Shown here one piece after another: positions 10,031 through 19,926 of a stretch of DNA of 64,000 bases. Source of the stretch: Flavobacterium limnophilum. GTDB lineage: Bacteria; Bacteroidota; Bacteroidia; Flavobacteriales; Flavobacteriaceae. The notes under the pieces were generated by a model, which saw only the letters and a program-made list of their open reading frames with translations, searched no databases and was not told the DNA's origin. Every line of letters begins with the position of its first letter. Within the stretch, counting starts at the first letter, position 1. The stretch covers positions 372,001 to 436,000 of the forward strand of contig NZ_CP114289.2 of the NCBI RefSeq assembly GCF_027111315.2, read 5' to 3'. Both the position numbers and the translations under genes were made by a program.

Positions 10031-13000
10031 TTACTTGACAATTATTTTTTGGCTCAACACACCTTTGGATGTTTTTATTTTGACAACATATACTCCGGAA
10101 CTACTATTTTTTAGGGGTAATTGTATATTTTGTTGTGCCGGATTTTCAATTTTCCAGGTAGTAATGGATTGTCCTGCAATAGTGTACAAAGTCACTTTTT
10201 CAATACCGGTATCGACCAATTGATTGTTGATTTCGAGTAAATTTCCTTTTTGGGAATGCGAAATTTTGATGCCATTCTCTGCAATCGTGTTTTCGTCCAC
10301 TCCAAGTGTTTTATCTTTAAAACGCAATGAAAATCTTGTGTTTACAAGTGTTGCTGGTTGTGTTTTCAAGACAACTTCAAATGGATTGCTTCGAATATTA
10401 TGGTAAGTATCGTTTGTGTTATCGTAAATATAAATGGGTTGTTCAGGGGTAAAGTTTTCAATGCCGTCAATAACGAAACTTACTTTTCCGGCTTTGTCCG
10501 CTTTTATGCCAATAGGGAAGGAAGCATTTTCGTCAAAGCAGCCTTCTCCTTCAATTACCAATTGTTTGTTGCCATTCAACAAGAACATGTCATTTGGCAA
10601 ATCGTCCATAATTTCGGCATCATAACCGTAGTCGATATGGTTTGTGGCTTTGTCTTCTGCAAAACCCAATAAAACTTGCCGGTGATACCCATCGTTGGTG
10701 TTGTATCCCAAACGGATTTTCTTGTATTTTTTTGGAACACTATTATTGTCGTATTGTACTTTGCTTATTTTGTTGTTGTTTTTTGTTTTGAACAAAGTGT
10801 TTGATGTTGCATCGGTTTCTTTTACAAAAGCTCTTTGTCCATTGTTGAAAATAACAGAGCCACCACTAGCGCTTCCATAGACAAAGAATCCTTGTCCTAC
10901 TGGAATGTATTGTTGAGGTACTTTTGAACTCGATCCTGCACCACTAATTAGCGATGGAGCTACTGGGGGCAATCCTCCCAATAAATTAAGTACTGCATAA
11001 CCACCAACATAACCAGCCAAGACGTGGGTATTGTTTTCTGGGGCATGTTCCCAGAAATACAAAGTGCCATCCGTGACTGAACCATCGCCGATGCCTTGGT
11101 TGACCGAGCCAATGTTGTCGTTTATGAATTGATGTCCATCCAAGGCTGATGGGTATGGATTCCCTACCAATAATAGATTGTCGGCAGTTACGGTATTTGA
11201 ATTAAGAATTCCATTATTTGGTTTTCCAACAAAAGTAAAATGGGTTGCCGCACCACTACCTTTTAAGATGTATCCTTGTCCAACCCGAAGCGCATCGGTT
11301 TCTAAAAAGGGTACCCAATTGGGATAAGCATCAGTATTGTTGTCAAACTTATACAACCAGTATCGAGCCAAACTTACTGGTGTTCCTGCATTTCCTGCAA
11401 CACCATCATAACCCGAAATCCAGTTGATATTTCTGGGAATTGAATTGAATCCGTCTTTCATCATGCCATCAACAGTATAATTGGTGTTATTGGCGGTTGT
11501 GTTTATTGGACTAACCGGAGAACTCCAATAGTTGTAATTATAAAGATTAGATTGTCCTTGCTGATCTCTTTCGATAAATCCAGAACTGGTAACGTCCAAA
11601 TCACTCGTGCTGTTTTGTACCAATTGCGACATTCCAGCCAAATCAATTTTTCCGTCTAATTTCACCCACCATTTATTGGTTAATCCTTGATCGTTATTTA
11701 CGGTTAGGCTTTTGCCTGAATCCACAAACAGACCAATGTCGGTTCTGGAAACGGTGGTTGTATTGTTGTGTTTTACATTTACAATGGTATTGTAATTATT
11801 GACATCTGTACCTTGGATATCTTTGGTCGCATCTGTAATCGATGTTGCCAAGTCGCCATCGGCAAGGGTTACAAAAGGCATTGGTGCTTGTTGCAGGTGT
11901 ATGTTTTTGTGGTTGTAGATTTTTGTTCCCGCAATATCAATGGCGGGAGTGCTTAAATTATCAATGATGTCATCTTTGAAAGCATCCATTCTATAATAAC
12001 GAAGCATAGTGGTAAATGTCAATGTTCCCGCAGTAGATGTTGTTAGATTTTGGGCTATTTCTTTGCCCGTGATATAGGTTCCTTTTAAGTTGGAACTTGT
12101 TGGGTCAATCTCTTGATACACCATTCGCTGTACCTGATTGTCTGTTAGTCCAACATTGAACACACGCACTTCATCTACTTTTCCTTTGAAGAAATTGGCG
12201 CTAGCACTTGGGCTTCTGCCTATTGTTAATAATGACGAATCTGCAATAGTGCCTGTTGGTGTTGCCGAGGTGGCGATTTTAACTCCGTTGAGATATAAAT
12301 TTAAGTTGTTTGCGCTATACGTTGCGGCAACATGATACCATCTTTGCCTATCCAAAGCAGTTGGCGAACTTAGCGTTGTGCCATTGCAGGAAACTTGTAA
12401 AATTCTGCCGCTAGTTATTTTTAAATGGAAACTGTCTTGTCCTACTACAAATCCTTCTGAAGCAAAAGCACTATTAAGGTCAATCCAAGCCATCAGTGAT
12501 CCTGCAGATCCTGCTAAAACAGCTACGTCCTGGGCATAATCATTGCGGCCATCAAAGTCTAAATAGAGTTTGTTGTCTAGATTTCTTGGCGAGCCTTTGA
12601 CAGTTGTATTGGTGTCAAAAATATCTAAAATACCATCTTTGTCTGCATCGGCAGATGTATCTAAAATACCGTCATTGTTGCCGTCTAAAACTTTTGGAGC
12701 ATAGATTAACTTGTTGTTGGCAATGTCATGGGTAGAACCATTAGACGTAACATCTAAATAATCAGGGGTTCCGTCCCCATCGGTGTCTTTTAGATAATCC
12801 GTTGCGGGAACTCCTGTTGCAACACCTTGTCCTGAATTGCCATATTGGTTCGCAAAAAGCATACCTGTTCCATAATCATAAATATCCAATATTCCATCTC
12901 CAATATATTCAATTATACCATTGCCGTCAGAATCTTTTTCTCTAAAAGCTTCGGTATCTGGTCCTTCTGCCATTCCGTCGCCTGTAATGTCTCCGTCGCC

Positions 13001-16000
13001 ATTGATGTATCCGGTTACGGCATTACTGTTTCCTGCTCCCGATTCATCTACATCAAAAACACTGTCATTGTCGCTATCCAAATCCAAAGTGTTCGGAATT
13101 CCGTCGCCGTCAGAGTCTAATGTTGGTAAACCGGATGCAGCACTTGCATTAGTGTTTAAACCATCTGTACCTACTGAACCAATATCCATTTTTCCTTTTC
13201 CATTACTATATTGACCTAAACCAGCTTCTACAACATCTGGAATGCCATCGTTATCAGAATCTAAATCAAATAAATCGGCAATGCTGTCTGAGTCATAATC
13301 GCATAAGGACTGGTTGATCGAGATGTCATCGATGGCTAAGTCATTTCCGGAGCCGGCATTACCATTGTTGTTGGTAAATACCACTTTAAAAGAACTTACA
13401 CTTAAAGTTAAGTTTGCCGTAAATTGGTGCCAATCACTGGCTGATGGAGTAAGACCGGATGGTGCAATATCGCCGGTATTTATAGTTTGCAATACTACAT
13501 CATTCATGTCTTTAAATTCCACTTTGATGTTGGGACGTGTTCTGGTTGCAATGTTTGGATCATCTATCCGGTCTAAATTAAGGGCCCAAAAGCTGTAAGT
13601 AATCGGGACGTTGGATAATGTGCCTTTTATGGTGGCGGTGTAAAAAACTTGACCAGCAATGGGACTTGCATTGAATATTGCCATTCTACCATTGGTGTCG
13701 CCAGTAGTGTGATCGTCTCCTTGATACCATTTGGTGTTTGTTGTTCCGTCTGACCATTGAGAGATTTTTGCAGTAGAACTCACGCTGTATTCTCCGTCAT
13801 CTACACTGTATTCATTTAGTTTTGGACAAGCAGCAGTACTGGCTTCAATGGAACCATCCTCATAGCAATAGGTCGTTTCTGCTGCATAAGTAGTGTTGAT
13901 GGTAGTTCTTCCTCCTGTACCAAAAGTTTCATTCAAGAACTTATAATTGGATTTAGTTCCGTTCGATAGATTGCAATTGGTTTCTTCGGTTGCGTCTAAT
14001 ATTCCGTCGTTATCATCATCAATGTCAACATTGTCATCAACACCATCTCCATCACTGTCATAATAGGTTTGAATTCCGAACCCTTGGATGGCAAAATCAT
14101 AAGTAGCTTCATTGAGGTCGTCGCTTAAAATGGTCACCGTGGCATTTTTTACACCCAGGGAACTCGGATTGAATGTTATTGTAATGGTTGTGTTTGTTCC
14201 ACTCGCTACTGTGGCGGCCGGCGGAGTTGTAATTGTGAAGTCGGAAGAGCCCGAAAGTGTTGCAGAAGATATGTTTAGGGTTGTAGCTCCTGTATTTCGA
14301 ATAGTGAAGGTTTTAACAATAGATTCTAAAGTGTAATCAGCTGAACCAAAATTGGTCCAGTTAGTCGTTAATGGACTTGTGCTGCCATCATTTATCGCTA
14401 CGCCGTTGCCATATATGTCAATTTCAGTAGCTGCAACACCAAATCCCGTGATGGAGAAATTATATGGATTTTCGTCGCCATCATTGGTAACTATCGAAAA
14501 CGTGGTGGTTTTTGTGCCAGCAGTTGTAGGATTAAAAATAATCGTAAATGTGGTGGATCCACCAGGGGCTATTGAGGCAGCTGGAAGGAAAATTTTGTAA
14601 TTTGTTAAATCACCCAAAGTGGTTGAGCCAAGTGTCAATGTGCCTGTGCCTGTGTTTTGTATGGTAAAGGTATGGCTAACGGCTGTGCCTGTATTGGTAG
14701 CGCCAAAATCAGTGTCGTCAGTTGTGGTTGGGGTTGAATCTCCATCCACAATACTGTTTCCATTGCCTGTGATATTCATTTCTGGAGGGGTTGTTCCCGT
14801 AAGGGCAAAATTATACGGGTTTTCGTCGCTGTCTCCATTTTCGATAGAAATAGTCGAAGGCTTTATGCCTGCTGTTGTGGGGTTAAAAGTAACTACAAAT
14901 GTGGTGGTTCCTCCCGCAATTATCGAAGCGGCTGGGGGAGTAGTTAGTGTGTAATTAGTAAGATCTCCTAATGTAATTGCTCCAATAGTTAATGTCGCAC
15001 TGCCAATATTTTGTATGGTATAAGTATAGGCTACAGGCGTTCCTATGGGAGTAGTGCCAAAATCAGTTTGATTTGTGGTTGAAGTTACTGAAGTTCCATC
15101 CGCAATATTGTTTGAATTTCCTTGAATATTGATTTCGGGAACCGCAACTCCTGTTCCGGTTAGTGCAAAATTATAGGGGTTTTCGTCGCTGTCTCCATTT
15201 ACGATAGAAATAGTTGAAGGCTTTACTCCTCCTGTCGTAGGATTGAAGGTAACGACAAACGTGGTCGAACCTCCTGCAGCTACCGAAGCAGCTGGAGGCG
15301 TTGTAACCGAGTAATTTGTCGGGTCACCCAAAGTGATGGTGCCAATACTTAGCGCTCCTGCGCCTGTGTTTTGTATGGTATAAGTACGTGTTACGGGCGT
15401 TCCTGTATTGGTAGTGCCAAAATCAGTGTGGTCTGTTGGGGAAGTAGCTGTTTCTCCATCAGCTATATTGGTTGCGTTTCCTTGAATGTTGATTTCTGGG
15501 ACTGTAACTCCAGTTCCTGTAAGAGCAAAGTCATAGGGGTTTTCGTCACCGTCTCCATTAACAATAGAAATGGTTGTAGGGAGTGCCATTCCAACTGTGG
15601 GGGTGAAAGTGACTACAAATGTGGTAGTTCCTCCCGCAGCTATCGAAGCGGCTGGGGCAGTAGTTAGTGTGTAATTAGTAAGATCTCCTAATGTAATTGC
15701 TCCAATAGTTAATGTCGCACTGCCTGTATTTTGTATGGTATAAGTATAGGCTACAGGTGTTCCGATGGGAGTAGTGCCAAAATCAGTTCGATTTGTGGTT
15801 GAAGTTACGGAAGTCCCATCCGCAATATTGTTTGAATTTCCTTGAATATTGATTTCGGGAACCGCAACTCCTGTTCCGGTTAGTGCAAAATTATAGGGGT
15901 TTTCGTCGCTGTCTCCATTTACGATAGAAATAGTTGAAGGCTTTACTCCTCCTGTCGTAGGGTTGAAGGTAACGATAAACGTGGTCGAACCTCCCGCAGC

Positions 16001-16966
16001 TACCGAAGCAGCTGGAGGCGTTGTAACCGAGTAATTTGTGGGGTCACCCAAAGTGATGGTGCCAATACTTAGCGCTCCTGCGCCTGTGTTTTGTATGGTA
16101 TAAGTGCGTGTTACGGGCGTTCCTGTATTGGTAGTTCCAAAATCAGTGTGGTTTGTTGTGGAAGTTCCTGTGGCTCCATCAGCTATATTGGTTGCGTTTC
16201 CTTGAATGTTTATTTCTGGGGAGCCACTAGTGATATAAGTAATTCTTACTTGGCCATTTGCTCCAGCTCCAGAGGCTATGTTAGTAGTGGCACGCAAAGA
16301 TGCACTACCCCCTCCTCCAGGACTAAAACCAGGAGACCCTGCGGTACCAGTTACAGTAGGTCCATCCGCTCCATTTCCCCCGTCAATAGGAGCTATCCCA
16401 CCTAAAGGAGGTGATGAATTTGATCCGTTGTTCCCATTTGCTGCACTACCGGCTGAAGAACCACCACCGCCACCTCGATTTGAATTTGAACCAGTACCTC
16501 CTGTTCCTCCTGAATATTTTACATCACCATATCCAGAAGCAACATCTCCTCCAGCAGCACCATTAGTGGAATTATTTAATCCAGAACTGCCTCCCTTTGC
16601 CATAACGGTTGTATTGGAACTAAACCAGCTGTCTTGTCCCGCTAATCCATTCGTTCCTGTAACGGCAGCTGCTCCAGCGCCTACAAAATAATTTATGTTT
16701 GTTCCTCCCGTTACAGAAAGTACACTTCTGGAGTAGGCTCCTCCACCACCTCCACCTCCAGCACTACTAGCACTGGTTCGTGACCCTCCAGTTCCACCAC
16801 CACCCCATACTTCTACAGTGACAGAGGTTACATCAGCAGGAACAGTAAAGATTTCTGTTCCTCCAGGGGTGTTATCGGTTACTATGGTTTGCGCCATACC
16901 AAAAACGCTACATAATAAAATAAATAGCGAAAGGATGGTTTTTTTTGAAAGAGGTATAATGTTCAT
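10031..16966 (-). CDS. T9SS-secreted multidomain surface protein (Gly-rich, choice-of-anchor D, TSP3, LamG), 2311 aa
   Basis: The signal peptide is about residues 1-25. A glycine-rich domain (about 30-245) has runs such as GGGGGGGAYSR. Six choice-of-anchor D modules of about 120 residues follow (about 250-965). Each starts with an E-I/M-N/D-I-x-G-N motif and contains TIQNTG and VTFNPTT or close variants. Modules 1 and 3, and 2 and 4, are nearly identical, so the DNA repeats with a 720-bp period. TSP3-like repeats start near 969 (DSDGDGVDDNVDIDDDNDG), and a LamG-like domain lies at about 1467-1615 (LDFDGRNDYA, KVDEVRVFN). The C-terminus is a type A T9SS sorting domain (about 2235-2311: SSGVYVVKIKTSKG). 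It is paralogous to the downstream 2160-aa protein over roughly the last 1300 residues. A surface adhesin role is inferred from the domains. Confidence 0.88.
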   Translation of the reverse strand: MNIIPLSKKTILSLFILLCSVFGMAQTIVTDNTPGGTEIFTVPADVTSVTVEVWGGGGTGGSRTSASSAGGGGGGGAYSRSVLSVTGGTNINYFVGAGAAAVTGTNGLAGQDSWFSSNTTVMAKGGSSGLNNSTNGAAGGDVASGYGDVKYSGGTGGTGSNSNRGGGGGSSAGSAANGNNGSNSSPPLGGIAPIDGGNGADGPTVTGTAGSPGFSPGGGGSASLRATTNIASGAGANGQVRITYITSGSPEINIQGNATNIADGATGTSTTNHTDFGTTNTGTPVTRTYTIQNTGAGALSIGTITLGDPTNYSVTTPPAASVAAGGSTTFIVTFNPTTGGVKPSTISIVNGDSDENPYNFALTGTGVAVPEINIQGNSNNIADGTSVTSTTNRTDFGTTPIGTPVAYTYTIQNTGSATLTIGAITLGDLTNYTLTTAPAASIAAGGTTTFVVTFTPTVGMALPTTISIVNGDGDENPYDFALTGTGVTVPEINIQGNATNIADGETATSPTDHTDFGTTNTGTPVTRTYTIQNTGAGALSIGTITLGDPTNYSVTTPPAASVAAGGSTTFVVTFNPTTGGVKPSTISIVNGDSDENPYNFALTGTGVAVPEINIQGNSNNIADGTSVTSTTNQTDFGTTPIGTPVAYTYTIQNIGSATLTIGAITLGDLTNYTLTTPPAASIIAGGTTTFVVTFNPTTAGIKPSTISIENGDSDENPYNFALTGTTPPEMNITGNGNSIVDGDSTPTTTDDTDFGATNTGTAVSHTFTIQNTGTGTLTLGSTTLGDLTNYKIFLPAASIAPGGSTTFTIIFNPTTAGTKTTTFSIVTNDGDENPYNFSITGFGVAATEIDIYGNGVAINDGSTSPLTTNWTNFGSADYTLESIVKTFTIRNTGATTLNISSATLSGSSDFTITTPPAATVASGTNTTITITFNPSSLGVKNATVTILSDDLNEATYDFAIQGFGIQTYYDSDGDGVDDNVDIDDDNDGILDATEETNCNLSNGTKSNYKFLNETFGTGGRTTINTTYAAETTYCYEDGSIEASTAACPKLNEYSVDDGEYSVSSTAKISQWSDGTTNTKWYQGDDHTTGDTNGRMAIFNASPIAGQVFYTATIKGTLSNVPITYSFWALNLDRIDDPNIATRTRPNIKVEFKDMNDVVLQTINTGDIAPSGLTPSASDWHQFTANLTLSVSSFKVVFTNNNGNAGSGNDLAIDDISINQSLCDYDSDSIADLFDLDSDNDGIPDVVEAGLGQYSNGKGKMDIGSVGTDGLNTNASAASGLPTLDSDGDGIPNTLDLDSDNDSVFDVDESGAGNSNAVTGYINGDGDITGDGMAEGPDTEAFREKDSDGNGIIEYIGDGILDIYDYGTGMLFANQYGNSGQGVATGVPATDYLKDTDGDGTPDYLDVTSNGSTHDIANNKLIYAPKVLDGNNDGILDTSADADKDGILDIFDTNTTVKGSPRNLDNKLYLDFDGRNDYAQDVAVLAGSAGSLMAWIDLNSAFASEGFVVGQDSFHLKITSGRILQVSCNGTTLSSPTALDRQRWYHVAATYSANNLNLYLNGVKIATSATPTGTIADSSLLTIGRSPSASANFFKGKVDEVRVFNVGLTDNQVQRMVYQEIDPTSSNLKGTYITGKEIAQNLTTSTAGTLTFTTMLRYYRMDAFKDDIIDNLSTPAIDIAGTKIYNHKNIHLQQAPMPFVTLADGDLATSITDATKDIQGTDVNNYNTIVNVKHNNTTTVSRTDIGLFVDSGKSLTVNNDQGLTNKWWVKLDGKIDLAGMSQLVQNSTSDLDVTSSGFIERDQQGQSNLYNYNYWSSPVSPINTTANNTNYTVDGMMKDGFNSIPRNINWISGYDGVAGNAGTPVSLARYWLYKFDNNTDAYPNWVPFLETDALRVGQGYILKGSGAATHFTFVGKPNNGILNSNTVTADNLLLVGNPYPSALDGHQFINDNIGSVNQGIGDGSVTDGTLYFWEHAPENNTHVLAGYVGGYAVLNLLGGLPPVAPSLISGAGSSSKVPQQYIPVGQGFFVYGSASGGSVIFNNGQRAFVKETDATSNTLFKTKNNNKISKVQYDNNSVPKKYKKIRLGYNTNDGYHRQVLLGFAEDKATNHIDYGYDAEIMDDLPNDMFLLNGNKQLVIEGEGCFDENASFPIGIKADKAGKVSFVIDGIENFTPEQPIYIYDNTNDTYHNIRSNPFEVVLKTQPATLVNTRFSLRFKDKTLGVDENTIAENGIKISHSQKGNLLEINNQLVDTGIEKVTLYTIAGQSITTWKIENPAQQNIQLPLKNSSSGVYVVKIKTSKGVLSQKIIVK
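14760..16215 (-). repeat. 720-bp higher-order repeat of choice-of-anchor D modules
   Basis: Blocks of about 360 bp alternate between two variants, so the sequence near 15181-15500 recurs almost base for base near 15901-16220. The unit encodes two modules (about 240 residues). This indicates a segmental duplication inside the gene. Confidence 0.8.
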
Positions 16967-17538
16967 AAACTTGATGGCAAAAAACTTGCTGTGTTATGCG
17001 GTCAAAAAGAAACAAGATAGGCAATTTTATGGTGATTTTTCCATAAAAATTGAATTATTTGGGTCTTTTGGGAGTGAATAATTCAACTTTTAGGGCGAAT
17101 TCATAAAAACAGGGCACTTCTGGCTTCATTTGGTCGTTGTATTTAATTTTTAGAAGACTTTGTACTGTGTTAAAAAACCAAGAATTGGTCTATCCTGTCT
17201 TTTTTTAGGTGTCTCCCCAGTTTGTTTTTCGGCTCTATAAAATTCTAATAATTACACCCTTGGGTTTATTAGAGGATTAAAACGGATGCAAATTTACCTT
17301 TTTTTTTTAAAATCGATTAAAAGCTGTCGAATATCAGGTCAAATGAATTAAATTATTTTATTGTTTTTTACCCGAATTACACCAATTTACACGAAATCAG
17401 TTCAATATCAATTCCGAGAATCTGCCAAAGGCAGTTAAAATGTGTGTAATTTAACTTTTGAATCCTCATAATTTGCGAAATGCTAGGGCGTTTGCTTCTA
17501 AGATTTTGGTTATTGGCAAGATATTTAAGTTGTATAGA

Positions 17539-17652
17539 GGCACACAGATAACACGGATTGAACGGATTTCCACAGATATTCATTCATTTTCACTAATTGA
17601 CAGATAAAAAAAAATCCGTGTGAATCGGCATTATCGGTGTCATCTGTGTGGC
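17539..17652. repeat. Imperfect inverted repeat of an intergenic repeat family
   Basis: The left arm starts CACACAGATAACACGGATTG (17541-17560). The right arm, AATCCGTGTGAATCGG followed by TCATCTGTGTGGC (17613-17652), is roughly its reverse complement, with small insertions. A related phrase, AATTACACCAATTTACACGA, sits at 17375-17394. From general knowledge, sequences of this kind recur between genes in Bacteroidota genomes. Confidence 0.5.
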
Positions 17653-17917
17653 AATCGTATAATTTGATAAAAATACATGGAAACTCAAGTTTTAAAAGCG
17701 AATGTCCAAGTGAAATTGGTGTCTAATTGTTTTAAATGCGTTTGACCTGCTCGAATGGAGTTAAATGACAATGAATTAATTTTTTTTTTGAGCTTTTTTC
17801 GTGAGTTTAGATGGCTCAATGCCATTGGGTAAGCCATGTTGTTTTATTTGACCATCCTGAGTGAATATAAAATTGATTTGTAAGCGCACGTTTGTTGAAT
17901 AACGGTTTTTCAAGCCT

Positions 17918-17943
17918 AAAAAAAGGCTTCCTAAGAAGCCTTT
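17918..17943 (-). terminator. Intrinsic terminator after the S41 peptidase gene
   Basis: AAAGGCTTC (17922-17930) and GAAGCCTTT (17935-17943) form a 9-bp stem with loop CTAA. On the minus strand a T run follows. It lies about 20 bases past the stop at 17965. Confidence 0.9.
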
Positions 17944-17964
17944 ATGTGTGTGTTTATGTTTTTT

Positions 17965-19443
17965 TTATTCCAAAGCCTTCAGCAAACCTTCCGGAGCCTT
18001 GTCAAGATACATTTGGTTTCGAATTCCATTTATTGATTTCGAATCTTTAAAATATTCAAATTGAATTCCTGGAGTGGATGGTTTCATTTTGCCGGTTCCG
18101 GTGATTTTTGCAATCGAAAGACTCAACAAAGGCTCTGTCGGACTGCCAAGAACATCAAGAGTACTTAGCGTTTCTTTCAATGAATAGGTAGGCTCTAAGC
18201 CATTTTGATAATCTCCATAACCCAATGAATTGACAATTTTCAACACCAGGGGTTGCATCGCATAGCGGTGGTTAGGGTTTCTGTTTTCTTTTCCGAAAGT
18301 AGGAGAATCATATAGGGTAACGGAGCCCACGTTTTTTCCAACAGTTGTGTCGCCTATTTGTACAACAGTTATGTAGGGTTTCAATCCGTTTATCACTAAT
18401 TCGCTCGCCGAAGCGGTGCTTGCGGAAGTCAAAATATAAACCTTGGTCATGCCAATACTTTTAATGGCGGTAGTTCCCATTTTGTCGGTAAATAAATTTT
18501 TTAAGGACTCCGGGTCGTTGGCATTAAAATAAGATTCTATTTTGGCATTCCATTGTTCCTTGGAAAAAACCTGGCCCGTAAATGATCCCGTGATCATGCT
18601 TGCCAATCTGGTTGCAGTTTGAATCGAACCACCACCATTGTATCTTAAATCAAGAACAAAATCAGTGATTCCCTGTAATTGAAGTGCACCAAAAGCATCA
18701 TTTAGTCGAGTGTCATAATTGGCATAAAAACCATTATACATCAAGTATCCAATTTTGTGTGATCCGGAAACGATTACTTTATTTACCAAAATAGGATTTT
18801 CGTCCAGAACGGTTTTCGTCAAAGCGACTGATTTTCCGTTTGGTGTAAATGCTCCGCCATTGATGTCGGCCATATTTAAGGTGTAATCATTGTTGGAACC
18901 GTACAATAAGGCTTGGTAATTGTTTACCGTCAATTGGGTTCCATTTACGCCATAAAAAACATCGCCACGTTTGATGTTTTTTGTTGATGCATCCGAATTT
19001 GGGATGATATAGCGCACCCAACCAATTATCTCCGAAGAACCGGATGATTTGTAGCTCAAACCAAATTCCACGCCATTATTATTGGTTGTTCCTTGAAGTT
19101 GTCCCTCTAATTCCAAATAATCATCAACAATCCAACTGAATCTATCCACGTGTTCCCCCTTCGCTGGGTAAAGACTTTCGGGCTTGTACAATAAACTTTC
19201 GAATAAACTTTCCGGTTTAGGATATCCCGATAAAAAATTATTTAGTTGCGTTTGGGTCGCAAATTTATTGTCGGATAAATTGGACACATCGGCTTGCCAT
19301 AAATAGTAAATATTCAGTCCTTTCCAAATAAAGTCATTCACTTCTAAATTTACGGGTGCAGCCACATCGTCATTGTCCTGACAACTTTGGAAAGCAAAAA
19401 CGGCTAAAAAAAGAAGAATTATGAGTTTGAACTTTGTTTTCAT
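17965..19443 (-). CDS. S41-family peptidase, lipoprotein
   Basis: The protein is a C-terminal-processing-peptidase-like serine protease exported as a lipoprotein. The N-terminus from Met 19443 is MKTKFKLIILLFLAVFAF followed by the lipobox QSC, with acidic residues after the Cys. An upstream ATG at 19464 would only add seven polar residues before the signal, so 19443 is preferred (492 aa). A PDZ-like segment covers about residues 130-200 (NIKRGDVFYGVNGTQ). The S41 core includes VLDLRYNGGG and TSASTASASELVINGLKP, where the Ser before Glu-Leu near residue 344 is the expected nucleophile. Substrate and pathway are not evident. It is transcribed alone, with its own terminator. A minus-strand -7-like TACGTTTG lies at about 19461-19468. 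Confidence 0.85.
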   Translation of the reverse strand: MKTKFKLIILLFLAVFAFQSCQDNDDVAAPVNLEVNDFIWKGLNIYYLWQADVSNLSDNKFATQTQLNNFLSGYPKPESLFESLLYKPESLYPAKGEHVDRFSWIVDDYLELEGQLQGTTNNNGVEFGLSYKSSGSSEIIGWVRYIIPNSDASTKNIKRGDVFYGVNGTQLTVNNYQALLYGSNNDYTLNMADINGGAFTPNGKSVALTKTVLDENPILVNKVIVSGSHKIGYLMYNGFYANYDTRLNDAFGALQLQGITDFVLDLRYNGGGSIQTATRLASMITGSFTGQVFSKEQWNAKIESYFNANDPESLKNLFTDKMGTTAIKSIGMTKVYILTSASTASASELVINGLKPYITVVQIGDTTVGKNVGSVTLYDSPTFGKENRNPNHRYAMQPLVLKIVNSLGYGDYQNGLEPTYSLKETLSTLDVLGSPTEPLLSLSIAKITGTGKMKPSTPGIQFEYFKDSKSINGIRNQMYLDKAPEGLLKALE

Positions 19444-19612
19444 ACTTTGGTTTTGGGGTATCAAACGTAAAAATACTAACTTTAGTTTTATTTTGTGGAT
19501 TTACTGGTGAAAATAAATTAGATTCGTTATAATTTTGGATCTTTAAATTGATTTATTTTTACAATTAAATGAAGTTAATGGCTACCTTCAAAGACAAAAC
19601 CATTCAGTTGTT

Positions 19613-19921
19613 ATGAATAGAGTGGAAACAAAAAATGGTGTTCAAGAAATGGGCATAAAACCTAAAAAGCTAAATGGGCGACGGCTTTCTATTGCCGGTT
19701 CGGTTCTCTTTTTATTGGCAATTGGGATATGTGGCTATTTGAATTATTATGAAGCCAACCAAAATCAAAATCTAGGAACCTATGATGATCCCGAAGTTGC
19801 TTTTAGGGAAACACAAAAAGCATTGTCAGTTTTATCGACGCATTTAAAAACTGGCATGGAAAATGTACGATACCTTCAAGAATACGATAATTCAAAAAAT
19901 TTAATTTTTAAACAACAATAA
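19613..19921 (+). CDS. Small single-pass membrane protein next to DUF4252
   Basis: The protein has 102 residues with a basic N-terminus and one membrane segment (about residues 25-45: SIAGSVLFLLAIGICGYL). A soluble tail of about 55 residues contains FRETQKALSVLSTHL. No enzymatic motif is seen. In Flavobacteriia such a protein commonly sits between an ECF sigma factor and a DUF4252 protein, suggesting an anti-sigma or accessory membrane role. That is inference, and the sigma gene is absent here. A 15-codon ORF (19569-19616) overlaps its start as ATGA. An internal ATG at 19649 is an alternative start. It lies 5 bases upstream of the DUF4252 gene, so the two are probably co-transcribed. Confidence 0.65.
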   Translation: MNRVETKNGVQEMGIKPKKLNGRRLSIAGSVLFLLAIGICGYLNYYEANQNQNLGTYDDPEVAFRETQKALSVLSTHLKTGMENVRYLQEYDNSKNLIFKQQ

Positions 19922-19926
19922 TCAAA

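Larger units (their letters stand above)
16967..17964. other. Long repeat-scarred intergenic region
   Basis: This gap of 998 bases has no convincing gene. A minus-strand TAAATTTG (17296-17289) fits a -7 box about 320 bases upstream of the giant gene, but the -33 box is missing. The middle holds decayed interspersed-repeat sequence (17371-17652). The downstream edge carries the terminator of the S41 peptidase gene. Confidence 0.5.

Noticed and set aside
16278..16691. Proline-rich plus-strand frame of 137 codons
   Set aside because: It is the antisense of the glycine-rich domain of the giant protein (Gly codons read as Pro on the other strand).
17377..17583. 68-codon minus-strand frame in the long intergenic gap
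   Set aside because: It is made of the interspersed-repeat sequence itself, and its amino acid pattern reflects that repeat, not a protein family.
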